Shown one piece after another: positions 24,496 through 32,143 of a stretch of 64,000 nt of DNA. The DNA lies in assembly GCA_963848955.1 (NCBI GenBank), contig CAWKFQ010000010.1:124001-188000 (forward strand), written 5' to 3'. The stretch is from DASUPK01 sp963848955. GTDB taxonomy: Bacteria; Actinomycetota; Thermoleophilia; Solirubrobacterales; 70-9. The first letter of the stretch is position 1. Every line of letters starts with the position of its first letter. Under the pieces are notes generated by a model that made no database searches, was not told the DNA's origin, and was given only the letters and a program-made list of their open reading frames with translations. Both the position numbers and the translations under genes were made by a program.

Positions 24496-25211
24496 GCACC
24501 AACGGCGCTTTTCCGGATGAGATGAAGGAAGTCGCCCTCTTCACGGATGCGCTGCGTGCGGCGGTGCCCATCCGGCCCGATCCGGGGCTCGGAACAGTCC
24601 TCGTGCCGCGGCTCGCCCAGCTCGCGCGGACGGCCACGCTCGAGGCGGCGACCCGGCCGAGTGGGCGCGCGGCGGCACGTCGGCCGCGTCGGCGTCTCGC
24701 CCTCGTTGCCCGGATCGCCGTTGCCGCCGCGGTGATCCCGTTGGCCCTGGCCGGGCTCGCGTTCGCGGGCGTCACCGTCCCAGGCCCTGCCCGGGACGCC
24801 TTCCATTCGGTCGGTATCAAGCTCCCGAACCAGCCCGCCGAAGACAACCCGGCGCCGGCGACTCCGAAGAGCTCGGCTCCGAGCGGCGGACAGGATGGCA
24901 ACGAGGTCTCGAACGCGGCCAAGACGAAGGCGAAGGGCAAGGGCGGCAACTCGGCCGCGGCGCATGAACACGCCCGCCGGCAACATGAGAAGGCGCGCGG
25001 GAAGGCGAAGGGCCACAGCCAGGGCAAGGCGGTCGGGCTGAACGAATCGACCCCGCCCGGGCACGACGGGCAGACCGGCCCGCCGGCGCATTCGAACGCG
25101 GGAGGCTCCTCGGGCAGCCATGGATCGGGCAAGGCCGCGCCGCACACGGCTCACACGCCGAATGGGACGGCGCAGGGGCACACGAAGATTCCCCCGGGGC
25201 ACCTCAAGTAA
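24492..25211 (+). CDS. single-span membrane protein, putative anti-sigma factor
   Basis: 239 aa. Cytoplasmic part about residues 1-78 (DEMKEVALFTDALRAAVPIR, then an Arg-rich RPRRRLALVAR stop-transfer flank), one transmembrane helix about 79-98 (IAVAAAVIPLALAGLAFAGV), then a long extracellular region of Gly/His/Lys/Ser/Pro repeats (HEHARRQHEKARGKAKGHSQ; GHDGQTGPPAHSNAGGSSGS). The cytoplasmic part has no HxxxCxxC zinc motif, so it is not a ZAS anti-sigma. Assignment as the sigma's regulator rests on the 4-nt coupling and topology. The His-rich tail might bind metal. Confidence 0.75.
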   Translation: MSTNGAFPDEMKEVALFTDALRAAVPIRPDPGLGTVLVPRLAQLARTATLEAATRPSGRAAARRPRRRLALVARIAVAAAVIPLALAGLAFAGVTVPGPARDAFHSVGIKLPNQPAEDNPAPATPKSSAPSGGQDGNEVSNAAKTKAKGKGGNSAAAHEHARRQHEKARGKAKGHSQGKAVGLNESTPPGHDGQTGPPAHSNAGGSSGSHGSGKAAPHTAHTPNGTAQGHTKIPPGHLK

Positions 25212-25252
25212 CCAGGCAATAGGCTGCCTCCTCCAGGGAGGGAGGAGAAGGG

Positions 25253-26668
25253 ATGAGGTTTCGCCTACGGGCGGTGCTGGGGATGGCCGCGACGGCGTTG
25301 CTGTTGGGACTGGCCGCCGCCGGGCCGGCGATGGCCCGTGACCGCCTGATCGCCGTGCCGACCCCGGCCGCCGCGGGCCCGGCCCAGTTCAACCAGGTCA
25401 CCGTCCATCAGTTCGGGCCGAAGTCGGCCAAGCGGGTCCTCGTCCTGATGCCCGGGACGCAGGGCGGTGCGGGCGATTTCACCCTGGATGGCCGCTATCT
25501 CGTCAAGCACATACCCGGCCTCCAGGTCTGGGCCATCGACCGCCGCACCCAGGCACTCGAGGACACGGCGACCTTCGCCGCCGCGGAGGCCGGTCAGATC
25601 CCGCCGCAGCAGGCGTTCGACTATTACCTGAACGGCGGCGGGTTCCACTTCCGAGGGGCCAGTGAGGATCCCTACGCGCGGGAGTGGGGGATGGCGGTGG
25701 CGCTCAACGACGCCCGCGCGATCGTGCTGCGAGCTCGGGCGCATGGGCGCCGGCAGGTCGTGCTCGGCGGGCACTCGCTGGGCGCGTCCCTGACCGTCGC
25801 CTACGCGGCGTGGGACTTCAACGGACGGCCGGGCTACAGGGACCTCGCCGGACTCGTCCTGATCGACGGAGGGCTGCTCGGCAGCTTCGACGCCTACGAC
25901 CTCGCGCAGTCACAGCAGGCGGTCGCCGACCTCCAGACGAGCAACCCGTTCTTCGACCTGCTTGGGGTCGGCTTGCCGGAGGCGGCCGGACTGTTCGCCG
26001 AGATCGGCGGTCTGTACGCCGAGCAGGCGCCGACCGCGTCGGCCACGACGCTGCAGAGCTACCCGCTGCTGCCGCCTGAGTTCAACCCGCCCTTCCCGGT
26101 GACGAATCGGGCCCTCTTCGGCCACGCCTTCGACCGCGACACTTCACCGGCCGCGCTCGGTCTGCTGCACATCAACGGCGGGGGTGTGGCGCCGTCAGGC
26201 GACCCGCGGGACTGGGTGGACGGCGGGGTCACGCCGGTGAGCCGGCTGGCGGCAACGTTCGGGCAGGAGCCGAGCAACGCCGTCGAGTGGTACTTCCCGA
26301 AACGGCTCACGATCGACGCCAACGGCGCCGACCAGATGACGCGAAACGACGTGGCCGACTTCCTCGGCCTGCGCCTCTTTCACACGCGGAAGGTGAACCT
26401 GCCGCTCTACGCCATCGCCACCGACCTGGCCGGCGCCCACGTGCTCGACGGGGCTCGCAACTTCATCCGCAGGGCGCGCACCACCCGCCGCCAGTCGATG
26501 CTCGTCAACCGCAATCCGCTGATGAGCCACCTGGATCCGCTCACCGCAGCGCCCAAGACGAACGCCTTCCTGAAGACGGTCGTGCCGTTCCTCGATCGGA
26601 AGGTCTTTGTCGAGACCAAAAGCGCAAACGCGGATAGAGCGACTCCCTTTCACCGCCGAGGGGCGTGA
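25253..26668 (+). CDS. secreted alpha/beta hydrolase
   Basis: 471 aa with a signal peptide (RAVLGMAATALLLGLAAAGPAMA-RD). Oxyanion region LVLMPGTQGGAGDF near residue 66, nucleophile elbow VLGGHSLGASLTVAYAAWDF with Ser near 177, and LVLIDGG after it. A long insertion (about 210-330) covers the active site. The C-terminal third has NPLMSHLDPLTAAPKTNAFL, with a His that could complete the triad. Probably an exported esterase or lipase. GGAGGGAGGAGAAGGG lies immediately before the ATG at 25253. It follows the sigma/membrane pair by 41 bp on the same strand and could be a target or a member of that operon. Confidence 0.85.
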   Translation: MRFRLRAVLGMAATALLLGLAAAGPAMARDRLIAVPTPAAAGPAQFNQVTVHQFGPKSAKRVLVLMPGTQGGAGDFTLDGRYLVKHIPGLQVWAIDRRTQALEDTATFAAAEAGQIPPQQAFDYYLNGGGFHFRGASEDPYAREWGMAVALNDARAIVLRARAHGRRQVVLGGHSLGASLTVAYAAWDFNGRPGYRDLAGLVLIDGGLLGSFDAYDLAQSQQAVADLQTSNPFFDLLGVGLPEAAGLFAEIGGLYAEQAPTASATTLQSYPLLPPEFNPPFPVTNRALFGHAFDRDTSPAALGLLHINGGGVAPSGDPRDWVDGGVTPVSRLAATFGQEPSNAVEWYFPKRLTIDANGADQMTRNDVADFLGLRLFHTRKVNLPLYAIATDLAGAHVLDGARNFIRRARTTRRQSMLVNRNPLMSHLDPLTAAPKTNAFLKTVVPFLDRKVFVETKSANADRATPFHRRGA

Positions 26669-26871
26669 TTTTTCGGTCGTCTGGACCTGCTGCTTTGCAT
26701 GGAATGTAGGCCGGACACGCTCAGCCGCTAGACGCGGATGCTTGTCGGCTGAACCTACAGGGAGCCTTGCCTCGGGATGTCCGAAGCGATCAAACGCGGA
26801 GTGCCGCGCCCTGATAGCCGCTTTGGACGAGAAGCGGTGCTTGGATGTGAAGCGGCGCCAGAGTAGATGGC
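26669..26871. other. 203-bp convergent intergenic segment
   Basis: No coding frame that I trust and no tRNA or known RNA. Noticeably less G+C-rich than its neighbours. It holds one copy of the dispersed hairpin at 26817-26838 and a repeated GAAGCGG at 26831-26837 and 26850-26856. Confidence 0.4.
26817..26838. repeat. dispersed small hairpin, copy 2
   Basis: GCCGCTT, loop TGGACGAG, AAGCGGT. It lies between convergent genes. Compare 13435-13456 and 27943-27964. Confidence 0.45.
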
Positions 26872-27201
26872 TTATCCCAGCACCCAGAACTCCCTGAACG
26901 GCTTGGTCAGGTGCCACGTCGTGCTGGCGCCCTCGGGGAGGGAGAAGAGGTCGCCCTCCTTGACCTCAATCGTCGGGCCTCCCTCGATCTCGATCGTGGC
27001 CGCGCCCTCGAGAACCAGCGCAGTCTCGCGTTCTTCGAGGGTCCATTTCACCACCTCATCGCCGGCGTCCGTGAATCGCGAAAGTCCGGCCCACACCCCT
27101 TCGTGGTGCAGTTCGTGCATCTCGCCGCCTACGTCAGGATCGGGCTCCCACCCTTCATCTGTCGTGAGGCTCGAAACGAAGACGCCGGGCGCGATCTCCA
27201 C
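26872..27201 (-). CDS. cupin-domain protein
   Basis: 109 aa from a GTG at 27201 (VEIAPGVFVSSLTTDEGW). Small beta-barrel: MHELHHEGVWAGLSRF, TLEERETALVLEGAATIEIE, GPTIEVKEGDLFSLPEGAST (the G-D-x-x-x-x-P cupin motif 2) and TWHLTKPFREFWVL. One metal-binding His pair is visible in ELHHEG, but motif 1 is degenerate, so enzyme activity is doubtful; it may be a sensor or isomerase-like protein. TAGGGT lies 7 nt before the GTG, a leaderless start; the open frame further upstream has no such support. Confidence 0.82.
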   Translation of the reverse strand: MEIAPGVFVSSLTTDEGWEPDPDVGGEMHELHHEGVWAGLSRFTDAGDEVVKWTLEERETALVLEGAATIEIEGGPTIEVKEGDLFSLPEGASTTWHLTKPFREFWVLG

Positions 27202-27208
27202 CCGGCCG

Positions 27209-27214
27209 ACCCTA
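27209..27214 (-). promoter_or_regulatory. -10 element of a leaderless start (cupin)
   Basis: Minus strand TAGGGT, then 7 nt, then the GTG at 27201. Confidence 0.5.
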
Positions 27215-27317
27215 GCCGAGGGTCGATTGCCGCGCAAACGACTGTGATGCGGCTTCCACGACCGCCGCATTGCGTGGAAAGGGGCGCTTCGACCTGGCAA
27301 TCGACTTCAATGTGCCC

Positions 27318-27920
27318 ATGCCACCCCCGCGGCTGTTGCGCCGGTTCTTCACCGGTGTAATCGTGGGTTCAGCCCTGCTTCTTACGGCAAGCCCGGCCGA
27401 TGGGGACACGGGGGTAGTGGGAGTCCGTCCCACCGTCGGGGCTCCCGGCGAGTCCGTAGAGGTAGATGCCGCTTGTGGAGGACCATGCCCGCCGCGACTG
27501 CCGATATCGCTGGTTCCAGTTGCACTGGCACCGACGCCTCAACCATGTCACGCCGGGAAGGATGTGTGCGGCCCGGAGGCGGCAGAACCTCCGCGGGAGT
27601 CACCGTACGCGTTCCTGGGTTGGGCGAAGCAGGATTCCGCGTCGTCGGCGGTCGCTTATTACCGACTGCGATTTCGCGTTCCGAGGGTCACGGCCGGGGT
27701 CTACGCGTTTGTCATCTGTAATTGTCCCCCGGGTCGTCGGGGCACCCTGGTCGCCGACACGAGCCAGCCGGAGAATTTGCTGCGAGTGCACTCCGAGCAA
27801 AACCCGGTCGCTTCCAAGGGGTCGGGCAGCACCGACACGCCCTGGTTCATCGCGGCTGCAGCCGGGGTGGCGGCTATCGCAGGAGGCGCGGTGTTTCTGC
27901 GCCGACGCCGAGCGCAATGA
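27318..27920 (+). CDS. exported protein with C-terminal membrane anchor
   Basis: 200 aa from ATG 27318 (GTG 27312 possible). Signal peptide RRFFTGVIVGSALLLTASPA-DGDTG; lumenal domain with two or three Cys pairs (VDAACGGPCPPRLP; HAGKDVCGPEA; FVICNCPPGRRG); C-terminal WFIAAAAGVAAIAGGAVFLRRRRAQ, a transmembrane helix with a basic stop. The architecture TVGAPGESVEVDAACGG suggests an Ig-like fold. Unknown family. G+C is lower than the neighbours. Confidence 0.7.
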   Translation: MPPPRLLRRFFTGVIVGSALLLTASPADGDTGVVGVRPTVGAPGESVEVDAACGGPCPPRLPISLVPVALAPTPQPCHAGKDVCGPEAAEPPRESPYAFLGWAKQDSASSAVAYYRLRFRVPRVTAGVYAFVICNCPPGRRGTLVADTSQPENLLRVHSEQNPVASKGSGSTDTPWFIAAAAGVAAIAGGAVFLRRRRAQ

Positions 27921-27942
27921 ACCCCCTCACCCGAAGAGGAGC

Positions 27943-27964
27943 GCTGCTTCGCACGAGAAGCGGC
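27943..27964. repeat. dispersed small hairpin, copy 3
   Basis: GCTGCTTC, loop GCACGA, GAAGCGGC, 8-bp stem with one G-U pair. It lies between the exported-protein gene and the convergent acyl-CoA dehydrogenase gene and may serve as a terminator. Confidence 0.45.
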
Positions 27965-28005
27965 AAGTCTGAAATCACACCTCAAAGCGAGGAAGGGGGA
28001 GCGGC

Positions 28006-29766
28006 TCAGTCTTCGAACAGCGCGTAGCCGTAGGAGCCACGCTTGTAGGCGAGCTTGGCGATCGCTGTCATCCGGTCGTCGTCATTCGACTCGATCTGAT
28101 CGAACCTGCTGCCCACACGGGCCGCGGCGCGGCGGCAGAAGGTGTCGGCGATGAAGCGCTCCTGGCCCGAGGGCTCGACCCCCTGGTCCTCGAAGATGTG
28201 GCTGACGCGCGAGAGCACCGCGATCTGCGCGTAGATGTCGGCGATGTTGTCGGCGAGGCGCTTCTGCTGGAACTGTCGCGCGATGATGTCCTTGCGGTGC
28301 TCGCGCAGGAGCTTCTCGGTGAGGCCGGCCAGGCGCTTCACCTGGTCGGAGACCGAGTCGGCGTGCTCTGAGAGGTCCTCGTGCGCCCGGGTGATCTTGT
28401 CCGGGCGGACCTCGCGCTGAATCCGACCCGAGGCGTAGTCGATCAGCACGCCGATCGAACCGATCGGGTCGCTCAGCTCGATCTCGGAGAGCCCCTCGAG
28501 CTTCTCACCGACCGGCTTGATGCCGCCGAGAGCGATGAAGGCCCGCATCACGTCGTTCGCGCCCTCGAAGATCGGATAGATGCGTGTATCGCGGAGCACC
28601 TTCTCGTAGGGGTGGTCGCGCATGTAGCCCTCGCCCCCGGCGAGCTGCAGAGCGCGGTTGGCGGCGTACCAGAGGAACTCCGTCCCAGAGACCTTGCAGA
28701 TCGCCGACTCGAGCGAGTAGTCGGGGACGCCGGCGTCGACCAGCCCGCAGGTCAGGTAGGTCATCGACTCGAGCCCGAATAGGTAGGAGACCATCCAGCC
28801 GATCTTGTCCTGGACGAGCTCGAAATCGGCCAGCGGCTGGCCGAACTGGCGACGCTCCTTGACGTGCTCGATCGAGAGGTCGAGGAGCTTCTTGGCGCCG
28901 CCCACCGAGCCTGTGCCGAGGCCGATGCGGCCGTTGTTGAGAACCTGCATGGCGACGCGGAAGCCCTGGCCGGGCTCTGCGAGCACGTTCTCGGGCGGCA
29001 CCCGGACGTCCTTGAAGTAGAGCCGGCGCAGGTCGTTGGCCTGCAGGCCCATCGTGTCGTAGCGCTCGCCCACCTCGAGCCCGTCCATGCCCTTCTCGAG
29101 GATCAGGGCGATGTGCTTGTCCTCACCGTCGACCTCGGCGCGCGCGAAGGTCGTGATCACGTCCGCTCGGGAGCCGTTGCCGATGTAGCGCTTCTCGCCG
29201 TTCAGAACCCAGGCGCCGTCGGGCTGCTCGACCGCCCGGGAGCGCAGGTGGTAGGCGTCCGACCCCGCCTCGGGCTCGGTGAGTGCGAAGGCCGCCAGCT
29301 TGCGGCCGGTGGCGAGGTCGGGCAGGAAGCGCTCCTTCTGCTCATCGGTGCCGAACAGGGAGATGCCCTTGAAGCCGATGGACTGGTGAACGCCGAGGAC
29401 GATCGCGAGCGTGGCGTCGATCTGGCCGACAGTCTCGAACACCCGGGCGTAGCCGGTCTGGGAGAGGCCCTGCCCTCCGTACTCCTTGTCGACGTAGAGG
29501 CCGAGCGCCCCGATCTCGCCCAGGTCGCGGAGCACCTGGTCAGGGATCCAGCGCTCCTCCTCAGCCTTCCTGGGGTCGTAGTGCTCGGCGCAGTAGTCGC
29601 GGATCCGCGCGTTCAGGTCACGGATTCGGTCCTGCTCCTCGCGGTCCGTGGTCGGCCAGGGGAAGACCAGCTCCTCGTGGATCTCGCCGAGGAAGAGCGA
29701 CTTGGCGAACGAGGAGACGCCCTCCTCAGCCTCCGCCTTCCGCGGGATCGCTTCGCGGACCGCCAC
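28006..29766 (-). CDS. acyl-CoA dehydrogenase, long (VLCAD-like) form
   Basis: 586 aa, GTG start. ACAD core about residues 45-430: AAFALTEPEAGSDAYHLRSR (the T-E-P-x-A-G-S-D signature), GEKRYIGNGSRADVITTFAR, VLNNGRIGLGTGSVGGAKKL, YAANRALQLAGGEGYMRDHP and IYPIFEGANDVMRAFIALGG with the catalytic Glu in EGAND. The C-terminal 150 aa extension (helical, ending GSYGYALFED) is that of VLCAD/ACAD9-like membrane-associated dimers. It oxidises long-chain acyl-CoA in beta-oxidation. TAGTCT-N6-GTG marks a leaderless start. Confidence 0.93.
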   Translation of the reverse strand: MAVREAIPRKAEAEEGVSSFAKSLFLGEIHEELVFPWPTTDREEQDRIRDLNARIRDYCAEHYDPRKAEEERWIPDQVLRDLGEIGALGLYVDKEYGGQGLSQTGYARVFETVGQIDATLAIVLGVHQSIGFKGISLFGTDEQKERFLPDLATGRKLAAFALTEPEAGSDAYHLRSRAVEQPDGAWVLNGEKRYIGNGSRADVITTFARAEVDGEDKHIALILEKGMDGLEVGERYDTMGLQANDLRRLYFKDVRVPPENVLAEPGQGFRVAMQVLNNGRIGLGTGSVGGAKKLLDLSIEHVKERRQFGQPLADFELVQDKIGWMVSYLFGLESMTYLTCGLVDAGVPDYSLESAICKVSGTEFLWYAANRALQLAGGEGYMRDHPYEKVLRDTRIYPIFEGANDVMRAFIALGGIKPVGEKLEGLSEIELSDPIGSIGVLIDYASGRIQREVRPDKITRAHEDLSEHADSVSDQVKRLAGLTEKLLREHRKDIIARQFQQKRLADNIADIYAQIAVLSRVSHIFEDQGVEPSGQERFIADTFCRRAAARVGSRFDQIESNDDDRMTAIAKLAYKRGSYGYALFED

Positions 29767-29772
29767 GTTGTG

Positions 29773-29778
29773 AGACTA
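29773..29778 (-). promoter_or_regulatory. -10 element of a leaderless start (acyl-CoA dehydrogenase)
   Basis: Minus strand TAGTCT, then CACAAC (6 nt), then the GTG at 29766. Confidence 0.5.
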
Positions 29779-29785
29779 CCCAGGG

Positions 29786-30617
29786 ATGCGCCAATCCCTC
29801 GCCCTCGCGCTGATCCTGCTGCCCGCGCTCGCCGGGTGCGGCGCCTCCGATCACGAGCGGGTCAACCCCGAGGTCATGCTCGACCAGGCAAGTGCTCACC
29901 GGATCTCGAACGCGAACGTCGAGATCGACGCCCATCTGCAGGTCCTCGGAGTCGATCGGCTCTCCCAGCCGCTCCGGCTGCGGGTGGACGGTCCCTACCT
30001 CAGCGGCGGCAGCGAGCGGATCCCGAGCTTCGACTGGCGGCTGAACGCGAGCGCCCTCGGCTTTCCCGTCGGCGGGCGCGTCCTCTCGACCGGCTCGAAT
30101 GTCTATCTGAGCCTCTACGGCAACGACTACGAGGTGGGGAGGACCGCCATGTCGGCGGCCAACCAGCGGCTTCAGGAGGCCGCGGCCGCTGCCGGGGCCC
30201 CACTCGATCTGCGGAGCTGGTTCGGCCCTGGGCGGGTCGTCGGGGATGACAACGCCGGCGGTGCGGACTGCGAGCGGATTACGGCCCCGCTGCGACCTGA
30301 GGAGACCGCAGGTGACCTGGCGCCGCTCGCGTCCGCCCTCGGGTTTTCTCAGCCCCCCACGGTCTCCGGCCGGGCTAACCGCATGTGTCGGTTACGACGA
30401 CCGGCGCTTTCACGAGCTTCAGCTCGATGCCGTGGTCGAGCTTCCGCCCGTGGATCGCGCCCAGCTCGGCGGGGCCACTGGCGCACGCCTGAACGCGGAC
30501 GTTGTGATCAGCGACATCGGCGAGCAGCAGCCGATCTCGCCCCCCCGAGGCAGCTACCGGCCGATCCAGGACCTGTTTCTCACACTTAACGATCTCGGCG
30601 TCCCGGTTCCCCTTTAG
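29786..30617 (+). CDS. lipoprotein, LppX/LolA-like, one frameshift
   Basis: About 277 aa when repaired. Signal peptide with lipobox LAGC (RQSLALALILLPALAGCGAS). Mature part MLDQASAHRISNANVEIDAH, VLGVDRLSQPLRLRVDGPYL, FDWRLNASALGFPVGGRVLS, NVYLSLYGNDYEVG and, in the next frame, FHELQLDAVVELPPVDRAQL ending with YRPIQDLFLTLNDLGVPVPL. The half-barrel-like strand pattern resembles LppX/LprG lipid-carrier lipoproteins. Break near 30370; length 3n+1. Its stop TAG forms part of the -10 of the next small gene. Confidence 0.75.
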
Positions 30618-30620
30618 GCT
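30615..30620 (+). promoter_or_regulatory. -10 element before the small membrane protein
   Basis: TAGGCT, then GCGCAC (6 nt), then ATC at 30627 in the open frame. The spacing equals that of the leaderless ATG/GTG genes in this window. Confidence 0.4.
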
Positions 30621-30626
30621 GCGCAC

Positions 30627-30875
30627 ATCGAATCTGGAGGGAGAAGCCCAGAGGAGCGTCGCGCGGCTGCCGAGGCCCGTGCGCGATCGAGGAGCGGCGA
30701 GCCGCCCGCAACCGGCGACGAGGAACTCCTCGAGCCGGCAGGTGACCGCGGCGCCGAGGGAGATATGGACCGCCACTACGGCGGCGGCGATGTCTACCTG
30801 CGTCGCAGGCTGATCGCGCTCGGCGCGGTGATCGTCGTGATCATCCTGGTTTTCCTGCTCGTCGGCGGCTGCTGA
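30627..30875 (+). CDS. small tail-anchored membrane protein, possible ATC start
   Basis: 82 aa if read from ATC 30627: I/M-ESGGRSPEERRAAAEARA, a charged region (GEPPATGDEELLEPAGDR), then DMDRHYGGGDVYLRRRLIAL and a C-terminal transmembrane helix GAVIVVIILVFLLVGGC. The only in-frame ATG is at 30765 and would leave 36 aa. The composition of the upstream part (PEERRAAAEARA) and the -10 placed exactly 6 nt before the ATC favour the long form, with AUC as start or an ATG misread. Not a recognised family. Confidence 0.55.
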   Translation: MESGGRSPEERRAAAEARARSRSGEPPATGDEELLEPAGDRGAEGDMDRHYGGGDVYLRRRLIALGAVIVVIILVFLLVGGC

Positions 30876-30882
30876 GCCCGGC

Positions 30883-32109
30883 TCACGCGAGCTCCTCGGC
30901 CTGATCGGCGATCAGCTTCGCGAGCGCGAGGGACGAGGTCGCGGCCGGCGACGGCGCGTTGCGCACGTGCAGGGCGCGCTCGGTCCGGTGGACGACGAAG
31001 TCGTCGACCAGGCGCCCGTCGCGGTCGACCGCCTGGGCCCGGACGCCCGAGGGGCCGGGGAGGACGTCCGCGACGCTGAGCTCGGGGACGAAGCGCCGGA
31101 GATCGGCCACGAACGTGCCCCGGCTCGCCGCGTGCCGGAGCTCGCCGAAGCCGGTCCGCCAGAAGCGGCGAACGAGGCGCCACGTTCCGGGCCAGGCCAA
31201 GTTTGAGGCGAGGTCGGGCCAGCGCACCCGACCCAGCCGGTAGGCATCCCGGGCGCCGACCATCAGTGCAGAAGGTCCCAGGAGAATCTCATCGTCGATC
31301 CCGCGGGTCAGATGCCCGCCGAGAAAGGGGAGGTCCGGGTCCGGGACCGGATAGATGCTGGCGCGGACCAGGTCGCGCCGCTCCGGACGCAGGCGGAGGT
31401 AGGCGCCACGGAAGGGGACGATCCGGGGCTCTGCGGGAGCCCCGGCGGCAACCGCCAGGCGGTCCGACCAGGCGCCGGCGCAGCTGACCACGAAGCCGGC
31501 CTCGATGGTGCCGCCCCCGTGCTGGACCGCGAGGGCACCGGCCCTGGGGGCCAGGCCGAGGACCTCGCATCCGGTCGCGACCGCGCCGCCGGCAGTCTCG
31601 ACGTCCGAGGCGAAGGCTGCCGCGATCCGCGCGAAGTCGACGACGCCCGTGGCGGGCGAGTGCAACGCGGCTAACCCACCGGCATGCGGCTCGATCTCGG
31701 GGATCTCGTTCGGGCCCACGCGCTGCAGCCCAGGGACCTCGTTGGCGCGCCCACGCCGCTCGAGCTCGTCGAGGCGCGCGATCTCGGTCTCCTCGGTGGC
31801 GATGATCAGCTTGCCGGTCCGTCTCGCCTCGATGCCGTGCTCGTCGCAGTAGGCGTAGAGCTGGCGGGCGCCCTCGACGCAGAGACGCGCCTTCAGCGAT
31901 CCCGGCGCGTAGTAGATCCCTGCATGGATCACGCCGCTCGAGTGCGAGGTCTGGTGCGCGGCGAGCTGGTCCTCGCGCTCGAGCACGCACAGGCTGGCGT
32001 CAGGTTGCCGGGCGAGAAGCTCCCGCGCTACCGCCAGCCCGAGGATGCCGCCACCGATCACGACGAAGTCGGCGGTCCTGGGGGGCTGGCTCGTGGCGGG
32101 GGCCGTCAT
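30883..32109 (-). CDS. lhgO: L-2-hydroxyglutarate oxidase
   Basis: 408 aa DAO-superfamily flavoprotein. FAD fold FVVIGGGILGLAVARELL at residues 15-32, then LEREDQLAAHQTSHSSGVIH, GIYYAPGSLKARLCVEGARQ (the LhgO-specific Y-Y-x-P-G-S-L-K-A), YCDEHGIEARRTGKLIIAT, VDFARIAAAFASDVETAGG and a C-terminal HVRNAPSPAATSSLALAKLI. It oxidises L-2-hydroxyglutarate, a metabolic side product, to 2-oxoglutarate and passes electrons to the membrane quinone pool. Divergent from the ligase gene, 34 bp between starts, each with its own leaderless -10. Confidence 0.93.
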   Translation of the reverse strand: MTAPATSQPPRTADFVVIGGGILGLAVARELLARQPDASLCVLEREDQLAAHQTSHSSGVIHAGIYYAPGSLKARLCVEGARQLYAYCDEHGIEARRTGKLIIATEETEIARLDELERRGRANEVPGLQRVGPNEIPEIEPHAGGLAALHSPATGVVDFARIAAAFASDVETAGGAVATGCEVLGLAPRAGALAVQHGGGTIEAGFVVSCAGAWSDRLAVAAGAPAEPRIVPFRGAYLRLRPERRDLVRASIYPVPDPDLPFLGGHLTRGIDDEILLGPSALMVGARDAYRLGRVRWPDLASNLAWPGTWRLVRRFWRTGFGELRHAASRGTFVADLRRFVPELSVADVLPGPSGVRAQAVDRDGRLVDDFVVHRTERALHVRNAPSPAATSSLALAKLIADQAEELA

Positions 32110-32116
32110 AGGGTCG

Positions 32117-32122
32117 ACTCTA
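32117..32122 (-). promoter_or_regulatory. -10 element of a leaderless start (lhgO)
   Basis: Minus strand TAGAGT, then 7 nt, then the ATG at 32109. Confidence 0.45.
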
Positions 32123-32131
32123 CGGCCGGAC

Positions 32132-32137
32132 TAGGAT
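32132..32137 (+). promoter_or_regulatory. -10 element of a leaderless start (DNA ligase)
   Basis: TAGGAT, then CGGCCG (6 nt), then the ATG at 32144. Only 9 bp separate it from the opposing lhgO -10. Confidence 0.5.
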
Positions 32138-32143
32138 CGGCCG

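Noticed and set aside
26607..26897. Open frame of 96 codons between the hydrolase and cupin genes
   Set aside because: Overlaps the end of the hydrolase, has a Cys/Arg/Trp-rich composition unlike local proteins and no start signal.
28864..30249. Plus-strand open frame of 461 codons
   Set aside because: Antisense of the acyl-CoA dehydrogenase and overlapping the lipoprotein in another frame.
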